This document shows positions 56,351 through 64,000 of a stretch of 64,000 nucleotides of DNA, in pieces; within the stretch, counting starts at the first letter, position 1; every line of letters starts with the position of its first letter. This stretch comes from Paragorgia papillata (taxonomy: Eukaryota; Cnidaria; Anthozoa; Scleralcyonacea; Coralliidae). Made by a program: the position numbers and the translations under genes. The notes below the pieces were generated by a model. The model was not told the origin of the DNA, ran no database searches, and saw only the letters and a program-made list of their open reading frames with translations. The DNA is taken from NCBI GenBank assembly GCA_035771165.1, contig JAWNZC010000179.1:1832501-1896500 (forward strand). The letters are read 5' to 3'.

Positions 56351-56873
56351 AGGGTATTGGCAATAAAAATTAAGTTTGTCTCATTTGAAAGAACTCGTCA
56401 AATGGTATAAGAAGACCTTTTGTAATTTTTCTGTATCTTTCTTGTGTTTTGAAATATTTCGACCAAAGACAGCGTGCTGTCCGCCATCTTGTTGTAATAT
56501 TGGGTCTAATTAACTAGGAAATTGGTGACGTCACAAGCAGGGTAAACCTGATGAAACTACTCCGTGGGTGCCCAAATTTCCACGGAAGGCTTTTTAAATG
56601 TTGTTATTATTAAATTTAAAATGGAAATAGCGCAACAAAAAATCATAATGTCATAAGCTTGGCAAGATAAAAATTTCACTTTACCCTGCTTATGTCGTCA
56701 CCATGCATAATTTGGCATAGCGAAAATAATTCCAAGATGGCGGACAGCACCCTGAGTTTGGTCGAAATATTTCCAAAACCAAAACAGATAACGGAAAAAT
56801 TGTAAAAGGTCTTCTTATACCATTTGACGAGTTCTTTAAATGAGATAAACGTAATTTTTATTGCCAATACCCT
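56351..56873. mobile_element. TTAA-class MITE, block C copy
   Basis: Same site and family as 26379 in block A, with TTAA at 56347-56350 and 56874-56877. A local TTAA duplication is seen at the left. Confidence 0.85.
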
Positions 56874-56917
56874 TTAAGATAAAACTAAGTGAAGCTAACA
56901 AATACCTATATGTAATT

Positions 56918-57124
56918 AATTTATTATCGAATCGGTTTTCTTTGTTCTTCCGAGGTCTTTATATCGCATAAAGACCTTGAATAATAATTAGATATGAAAT
57001 GAAGAAAAAAACAAGGAAAATCTTTGTCCAAGGTGGAAAAAATAGACAAAACTTTGTTGGAAACCTCCTCAATAATAAATTAAGTCAGATAAATCCCTCG
57101 TTCTCGGGATTTATCTATTACTTA
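56918..57124. mobile_element. Insertion in the LINE fragment, block C only
   Basis: About 206 bases absent from A and B. Its right end CGTTCTCGGGATTTATCTAT is the complement of 39550-39573, so it belongs to a repeat family also present there. Confidence 0.6.
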
Positions 57125-58051
57125 GGGGATTAAGAAAAGAAGGCTATAGTCACGACGAAATTGATTTACTTTTTAAAGTAATTGTTCTTCCTAAGTTAAC
57201 GTATGGTCTTGTAGTGTATGGTGCAAGTGAAGCAAATTTAAACGACATTCAATGTTTTTTAAAGATATGTTTTAAGAGACGATATATTTCTGAACTACTG
57301 AATATTCGTGAATTGTTAGAGAAATACGATAAAAGATTGTTTACCAAAATTAAGAGAGATAGTAACCACCCACTGTATCCACTTCTCCCGAAAGTTAAAG
57401 AATCTTCGCTTAGACTTAGACACAGAACCAGTCAACTCTCTCAAATAAACAGCGAACGATACAAAAACAGTTTTGTAAATAGATTACGTTTTAGATACAA
57501 ATTAGCAATAGAAGACTTAAGATTGTAGCATTAAGCCTCTAGTTTTTACTTTTTAATAATTAATTGTAAACATATTTATATAATTCTTTTACCGTAATGT
57601 TTGATATGTATTTTATCAAATGAATAAAGACTAATTATTATTATTAATTATTACCACCTACCTTAAACATTGTCGCGCAACAATGATTTTGTTGCAAGTT
57701 GAAACAACATGTTGCAGCAAGTAGAACTGGAGTCTACTTTTTTTCAGCAAATTTTTTCAACTTACAACAAAATCATTGTTGCGTGACAATGTTTAAGGTG
57801 GGTGGTAATACGTGCAATAACGCTTTTTTGAAGAAAAATGTTGCCCGTATTACGTCACCTTAAGAATTACACAGAAAATGGGGTCAACACTTAATTAATG
57901 TGGGTATCGTCCTAAAATTACAAGTTATAGGGGAAAAAATCATTATTGTTCACGTATAGTTGCAAACAAAAACTAGTTTCACTAATTTCTAAATAGAAAT
58001 AAAGTTGAGAATATTTCATAAGCAATCTTTGCGGGATAATCTCCTGCTCAT

Positions 58052-59164
58052 CTAGAGCTCACTCTCATGTTCCTCATCATAAACAGTCAATTCATCTTCT
58101 AACTTCTGTGCCTCATCACGAATATCTTGAACCACCTTTAAAATCGAACCCTTATGCACTTCAACGGAGGTTGAAACCAACGTATGAATGTCCACTATCA
58201 GTGTAACAGCACTTAAAACGATGCCACCGACGTGAAGTGCTTTAGATGCCGTTCCAAGAGCTCTAAATGCAGTTTCCCCTGCTTCGGCACCAACTCTCCC
58301 TAGCTGTACTCCTGTTCTAAAAGCAGAGGCAATTGGCGTCCCAATAGCCCAAGCCATGCGACCAGTTTTAGAGATAAGGTCTTTTGTGGATAACGACGAC
58401 ATTATTTCCGCCAAGATTTTTTGTGTTTCATTCATTTCATTTTCAAATTCATGGGATGCTTCTTTATCTCTTTTCAGTGCTTCGTCAACGAGTTTGGCGT
58501 TGCTCGAACGTAGAAGGCTATTTACGAGGTCTGTGCCAACGACAGTTACTCCACCACCAGCGGCAATGCCAACTCCAACGGCAGTCATAATTAGCGAAGC
58601 ACCAAATGTAAAAATTGAGGCAATGGCACCTCCTACAGCAATGCATGTACCAGCTATCGAGGCCGAAATACCCGTCAACGTCGCAATTCGGCTATTATTT
58701 TCATGTTTCTGAATTTCATTGGCCAGTGCTCTTAGAAGATTTATAGTAATCTTCCGACCCTGTTTCCACTTTTTGGTTATTTCTGCAAGCTTTGCTTCGC
58801 GTTTAGCCAGTTGGCTTTTGCATTTGGCCAAGTGTCTTTTGTATTGGATGAGTTGTTTTTCGTGTTGCCATGACAGTTGTCTTTCGCATTGAATCAGTTG
58901 TGTTTCGCGTTGAATCAGCTGTCTTTTGCATTGGGCAAGAAGTTGGATTAATAATACTTCTTTCCCATCTTCAACAGAGTTCAGATCATCGTCAGAGTGG
59001 GGATTATTGTCAGGGTTGAAGTCTTTGTCAACAAGGTTGGGATCTTCAATAGTGTTGAGATGTTCATCAGAGCCGGAATCTTCGTCAAAGTTGAGATCTT
59101 CGTCAAAATTGAGATCTTCGTCAGAACTGAGATCTTCGTCAGAGTTTAGATCTTTGCTAGACAT
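58052..59164 (-). CDS. Apolipoprotein-L-like protein 4 (twin of ApoL-1)
   Basis: 370 residues from ATG 59164. It differs from ApoL-1 by one residue (Asn to Asp in the acidic region), and its flanks are almost identical for several hundred bases on each side. Domain order as in ApoL-1. Either a very recent duplicate, a gene-converted copy, or the second allele placed in tandem by the assembler. If real, it doubles the dose of this protein. Confidence 0.8.
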   Translation of the reverse strand: MSSKDLNSDEDLSSDEDLNFDEDLNFDEDSGSDEHLNTIEDPNLVDKDFNPDNNPHSDDDLNSVEDGKEVLLIQLLAQCKRQLIQRETQLIQCERQLSWQHEKQLIQYKRHLAKCKSQLAKREAKLAEITKKWKQGRKITINLLRALANEIQKHENNSRIATLTGISASIAGTCIAVGGAIASIFTFGASLIMTAVGVGIAAGGGVTVVGTDLVNSLLRSSNAKLVDEALKRDKEASHEFENEMNETQKILAEIMSSLSTKDLISKTGRMAWAIGTPIASAFRTGVQLGRVGAEAGETAFRALGTASKALHVGGIVLSAVTLIVDIHTLVSTSVEVHKGSILKVVQDIRDEAQKLEDELTVYDEEHESEL

Positions 59165-59332
59165 TGAGATATTCGTCAAAATTGAGACTAGTATTCGTCA
59201 AAGATAGATCTTTGTCAAAAATACAGATCTTCGCGGAGACTTCTTGTAAAAAGGAATGATACTGAAGACGGTTGAATGTCCAAACTGTACTCTGGGTCTG
59301 AATATATCACCTGTGATTTCCTGGAAAATATT

Positions 59333-60300
59333 GCGATTTTCAGTTGAGCTTAGATTCGGAAAGTTTATTGAAAAGTTTAAACAATGAAACGCATACGTTA
59401 CTGAGGACAATTTATGATGTTGTCAAGGGCAAATTTAAAAGTTTGACAAACACTTTCATTTCTATTGGTCAAAATACTCAAACATTCAAATTTCCTATGG
59501 GAACGCGGGTGTCGGATCACGAAACGATAAAACTTTTCAATAACACTTCCGGTCTCTAAGCTCAACTGAAAATCGCAGTAATTAACCGTGCTTCCACGAA
59601 ACACAGAATAAAGAACTGAGCAGATTTAAGGGCCACCTGCGCTGGTTACTGAAAACCACTTCCGGAAAATCTCGCAGCCAGTAAACGTAAACGAGTGCAA
59701 TGGCGAAATACGGAGTTGGATCACTAAAATTAATATATTTCAAAAACTAGTCGCTCGATTTTTACGCTACAACCAGTAATAATACAGGAAAGGTAGATGA
59801 CAATATTTTTGCCGTTTAGAAGGTATGAAAAACATTTGAAAGTGAAAATTTACGAATTAAAACGAACTCGAACCGCCACTCGAACCGTCTACTTTAAACT
59901 TGCATTTGCAAGCAAAAATAAGAGCAGACTATCTTTGAAAACAGTTTAAACGTTAAATATAAAGATTAAACTGCACATATTTCCTGTTATTTCTTGATTG
60001 GGATGAGCAATTCTATTAGGTGACGTTTTACAAGTAATATTTGAAAATAAGGCAAGTTGTTTAATAGTAATACTGTTGTTTTATTTCACAGGGATGCAAC
60101 AACATTTTTTTTTTTTCATATGACTCATGTTTAAATTACTGCTTGGTGTCACCACCTTTGAGTTTGCTGTCATGTTGTTTGACATCAGTGTAATGTATGT
60201 TTTAATAACCAATTCACCAATTCTGCAATTACTGAATTATTGAATATACAAAATTCCCATTAGTATATAAGATAACATATATATATATATATATATATAT
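59333..60300. repeat. ApoL-4 upstream flank with foldback and (AT)n
   Basis: Foldback 59333-59576, AT-rich flank, then (AT)n at 60277-60300. Colinear with 29621-30624. Confidence 0.8.
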
Positions 60301-60542
60301 GAGCAACGCTCACTACCCCATACTACGAAAGTGTATGGTGGACTTGGACTCGACACTGAAAGGATTTAAACTTGGACTCGAACGAGATATACAACACTGT
60401 TGCCAAGGTCAACTCCGGGGCGCGGGAGCGGAGATAAGGTCCTGGGAACGAGGTTGGCAACATCCAATGAAAACTCGGATTAAATTGTGAGGTTATGGGA
60501 AAAATTTGATGGATACACTAAAACAATACTTTTGTCTTTCTG

Positions 60543-62329
60543 TGGCCCTGTGTTGGTGGTGTCAAGTATATTCTTTAACTGGTTAATACGATTCAATATT
60601 TGTTCTAAACCAATACGAACTTACGATGTTGGAGCTCCTTCGGCCATAACAATAAGCTTGCCTGGAATGGACCCAGCAGACGCTGAAAGAAGAAGGTACA
60701 GTATATGCAGTGTTAACACATAGCGTGACGTCAGAATGCCACTCCTTAAAAAAAACCCAACCTATTTGGAAGAATTTGTTTACGCGTTTAACCCATTCCT
60801 ATCCCTAGAACATGCTATGTAATCGAGTGAAATGCCCAATATTACTTATAATATATCCAATTCTCTCCTGGCATTACCACCTTAATATATATAAACAGAA
60901 CTCGCGATCAAGCTCTCGGGAACGCCCTCCGTGGCTCAGTTGTCAGAGCATTGCACTAGTATCGCAAGGTCGTGGGTTCAATTCCTGCCGGAAGGCCTGT
61001 GTAGTTGCATTTTTCGCAACTGGTCCCGGTTTGGTCTCAAAATGTATATATTCTACACTCGAATTTTCCTTCACCATAAATCCCTAGAACATGCTATGTA
61101 ATCGAGTGAAATGCCCAATATTACTTATAATCTATCTAAGTCGGCCTAGCCTGCGCCGCAGACGTCCAAACCCCGGTTCGTACGTCTTTGGCGCAGACTA
61201 AGTCGGCCAAAAAAACAACCCCTTATTATTTTAGAGTGTAAAAATTGTAGAGCGCCGCTGCGTAGGCAGTGTTTTGAATAGAGCAAAGTGAAAAGGTGAT
61301 AAACTACCGAGATTAGTTTTTAATAACAAAATACTGACGTTTCGAGCGGAGCCCTTCATCAGAGTAAAATGCGATGTGAAAAGTAAAAAAGTGCCTATAA
61401 AACGAAAATGAAGTCTGTCTTATTTGAAAGAATACTTATAAAGAATGAAAAAGTAACATCTTTTGCAATTTTTCTTTTTTCTGCCCTGCTGTTGAGATAC
61501 TTCGGGTTGTTTGATATGCAAATTAAACATTTCACGTCATAATGACTTATCGGAAAATGTTATATATCATTGCCATTACCATATATTACCAATTTATTCG
61601 AAGGAAGCATGTGGGTGTGTTTCCCCCACAACACCAACCAATGCATGTAGAATTTTCAAGTGATTATATATGATAATAGCAAACTAAGATATATAACCTC
61701 TGATAACTCATTATGCGCATGTGACGAGAATTTGTTTCATTTGCATATCAAACAAACAGAAATATCTTAAGAACGAAGCAAGGAAACGAAAAACTGCAAA
61801 AGATGTTACTTTGTCATTTTTAGTGTTCTTTCAAATAAGACAGAATTAATTTTTCGTTTCATTGTCACTTTAACACTTCATCGCCCAGCGATATCTTTAG
61901 TATTTTACTCTGGCTAACGCCAGACGATTTTACTCGTGAATGGGGTGGCCACTGGCTGATATAGGGTTAATTGAAAAAACTGCATCGAGCAGAGCTGAAA
62001 GGCGCGTGTATTAACCACCGTGTCACCAACACCCCCTATTTTTCATGACCATTTCCTGATCACTCTTTCGCACCAGGTCTGGACCTGTCGGGCCTCAATT
62101 GCCCTCATTGTGTCGTTTTTCTAGGCAAAAAGCTCTCAAAGCCCTGAATGAACGCATGAGTAAACTGGAGCAGCCTACAAACTGGCCTTCACTGGACGAC
62201 GCAGCCCCACCCACGGAGGACAACGCCATGTCAAGCGAAGATGTGATGGATTTAGAAGAGCCCGAGATAGTCGTTGTAAAAAACAACGACGAAGACACTG
62301 CTAACGATAATGGTGTCGAAGTTACATGA
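60543..62329 (+). pseudogene. TMEM115 exons 8-9, block D copy, broken acceptor
   Basis: Exon equivalents 60543-60695 and 62125-62329, frames open. The exon 8 acceptor reads TTTCTG as in block B, so the change predates the B/D split. Confidence 0.85.
60921..61070 (+). mobile_element. tRNA-derived SINE, block D copy
   Basis: As in block B, including GTTGTC in the A-box region and the CTAGTAT loop. Confidence 0.8.
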
Positions 62330-64000
62330 AATTATTGGATTGTTGAAGTAAAACGGACAGTTTTGCTATAATATTTAGCGATAGTAGAGACACGGTCGGC
62401 TGGGTGTACAAATAAAAGAGAGACTGCTGATTGGCTTATAAACCAGATATTAAAGTGCTTATGAAACGAAAATTAAGTTTTGTGCTAATTTGCAAGAACA
62501 CTGAGGCCTGCGCTAAACGTCGCACAATAGACGAATTTAATTCAGACGACTTTAATTCGAATTCACTTCTTCGGTAATGTGACGTAAATGCGACGTCGAG
62601 TTAAACTTCGAATTTCAGTCGAATTTAATTGCTTTTACTTGGCTGGTCGAGCCTGAAAACGACTTCTTGAAAACATGACGCCGAATCGAATTGTTACAGA
62701 CAGAAGAGAAACATTTAATTCGTCGTGTAACTCGAACACGCATTATCGTCGCATTATCCGTCTGACTCAGACGAATTAAATTGTTGTGACGAATTTAATT
62801 CATGTGTCGAATTTAATCGAGTTATACGTCGCAGTTTCGTTGAATAAAATTCAAACAATTATAGGTCTGAGCTGTAAATGGAGGACCCCACCAGCGCTGC
62901 TAAAAAACTTATCCTCCTTTGATAAAGCAAACTAAACATTTTGACGTCACATGTATATGACTTATCGGAGAAGGGTATATATCTTTGCTATTATCAAACC
63001 AAATGTATTAAAAAAAGCGTGTTAGTTAGTGTGTTTCAACACCAACCAAGTAGATTTTCAAGTGATTTTGTTTGATAATAGCAAAGATATATAACCTTCT
63101 TCGATAACTCATTATGCACATGTGACGTCAAGATGTTTAATTTGCATATTAAACAACCTGAAATTATCTCAACAACAAAGCAAGGAAACCAGAAACTGCA
63201 AAAGATGGTACTTTGTTATTTTAAGTGTTCTTTTAAATAAGACAAACTTAATTTTCGTTTCATAGGCACTTTAAGGGCGATCGCAGAAACGCCATTCAAC
63301 CATTATTTACGATAATTATAGTGTTTAAACGAGTTTGAAAACACCTTATGAGCTGCGAAAATGCTGACTATGTTAAGCGGGCCGGTTTTCCACTTGCGAA
63401 TTTTTCCCCGCGAATCGACATTTCTATTGTAAATATTGAATAAGTTTTTAATTAGTTCCAGTCGAGAGCTCATAAGACAAAAGAAAAATTCGGTTCGCGC
63501 GAATTTATTCGCAAGTGGAAAACCGGCTTTAATCGACAATTAACAATTGTCTTTGGTTTTGCAATGTTGTGGTCGACGACGTTTAAACCCGAGCTTATAT
63601 CTTGTTTAGCTACTCACTGTCTAACTAAGACCCCGTTAACACGATGCCGGTACAATTTGAAAACGGAACAAAATCATGCCGTTTAGGCCTTGCGTTTACA
63701 CGATACCGGAACAAAAATGACATGAAAACGGCACAAAATGAAGGCGGGTTCCTTGACGACGTGAAATGAGAACGGAACACTAACCGGTATCCGTGTAAAC
63801 GCAAGACTTTTTGGCCTGTATTTACACACCGGCATGATTTAGTTCCGTTTTCAAATTGTACCGGCATCGTGTAAACGGGGTCTGAATCACTGTTAAGCCT
63901 GCTTTCCATATAATCGCCACGATCGCTCAAAAATTAACTCGGCGATCGCAGCGATCATAGGGAAACCACTGACGCAACGATCGCGATCGTCGAGATAGAA

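Larger units (their letters stand above)
51150..57815. repeat. Segmental duplication block C
   Basis: Colinear with block A from 19834. It lacks the 676-bp foldback, the nested 22731 MITE, the 27224 MITE and the 21006 MITE. It has a 5S-derived SINE (53785-54088) and an insertion at about 56918-57124. Confidence 0.85.
60326..64000. repeat. Segmental duplication block D, cut by the window end
   Basis: Colinear with block B at an offset of about 29.7 kb and clearly closer to B than to A or C, including the same exon 8 acceptor change. A truncated SINE tail (about 62865-62930) replaces about 170 bases. Confidence 0.85.

Overview
The window is animal nuclear DNA, most likely from an anthozoan cnidarian (stony coral or sea anemone). 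It is AT-rich and intron-rich, with GT-AG splicing, and short non-autonomous DNA transposons, foldback elements and SINEs fill nearly every intron and intergenic gap. There are no operons. The assignment rests on gene content (POLE3, TMEM115 and apolipoprotein-L-like genes) and repeat style; the species cannot be named from the sequence.

Layout. 1-4.2 kb: no recognisable gene, except a possible POLE3 promoter and 5' UTR exon near 2.2-2.4 kb. 4.2-6.8 kb: POLE3, a histone-fold subunit of DNA polymerase epsilon and of CHRAC-type remodellers, four exons, +. 6.8-10.2 kb: repeats only. 10.3-22.6 kb: TMEM115, a multi-pass Golgi membrane protein, nine exons, +, with introns packed with transposons. 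19.8-64 kb: a complex segmental duplication. The last two TMEM115 exons plus their repeat-rich flanks occur four times: A 19.83-28.1, B 30.65-37.25, C 51.15-57.8 and D 60.33 to the window end. Three of these blocks (A, B, C) run into an ApoL-like gene on the minus strand: ApoL-1 at 28.3-29.5 (open), ApoL-2 at 37.5-38.8 (broken), ApoL-4 at 58.1-59.2 (open, almost identical to ApoL-1). ApoL-3 (47.5-48.3, plus strand) lies in the central region with a shared 5' module, a 60-bp satellite, 5S-derived SINEs, a THAP/P-element-like exon and a LINE reverse-transcriptase fragment.

History. A + ApoL-1 + B is repeated about 30 kb further on as C + ApoL-4 + D, so there are at least two levels of duplication. 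Block edges lie at (AT)n and (CCTT)n tracts. ApoL-1/ApoL-4 and B/D are far more alike than A/C, which points to recent duplication, gene conversion, or two haplotypes assembled in tandem. Transposon insertions present in some blocks and absent in others give empty-site proof of target-site duplications (TTA/TAA, TTAA, 7, 8 and 9 bp) and allow the order of events to be inferred.

Function. POLE3 and TMEM115 are housekeeping genes. The ApoL-like genes carry an acidic repeat region, a coiled coil and a glycine-rich hydrophobic helical core. Their role in cnidarians is not established; vertebrate relatives act on membranes and in defence. This small, changing multigene cluster is the most interesting part of the window.
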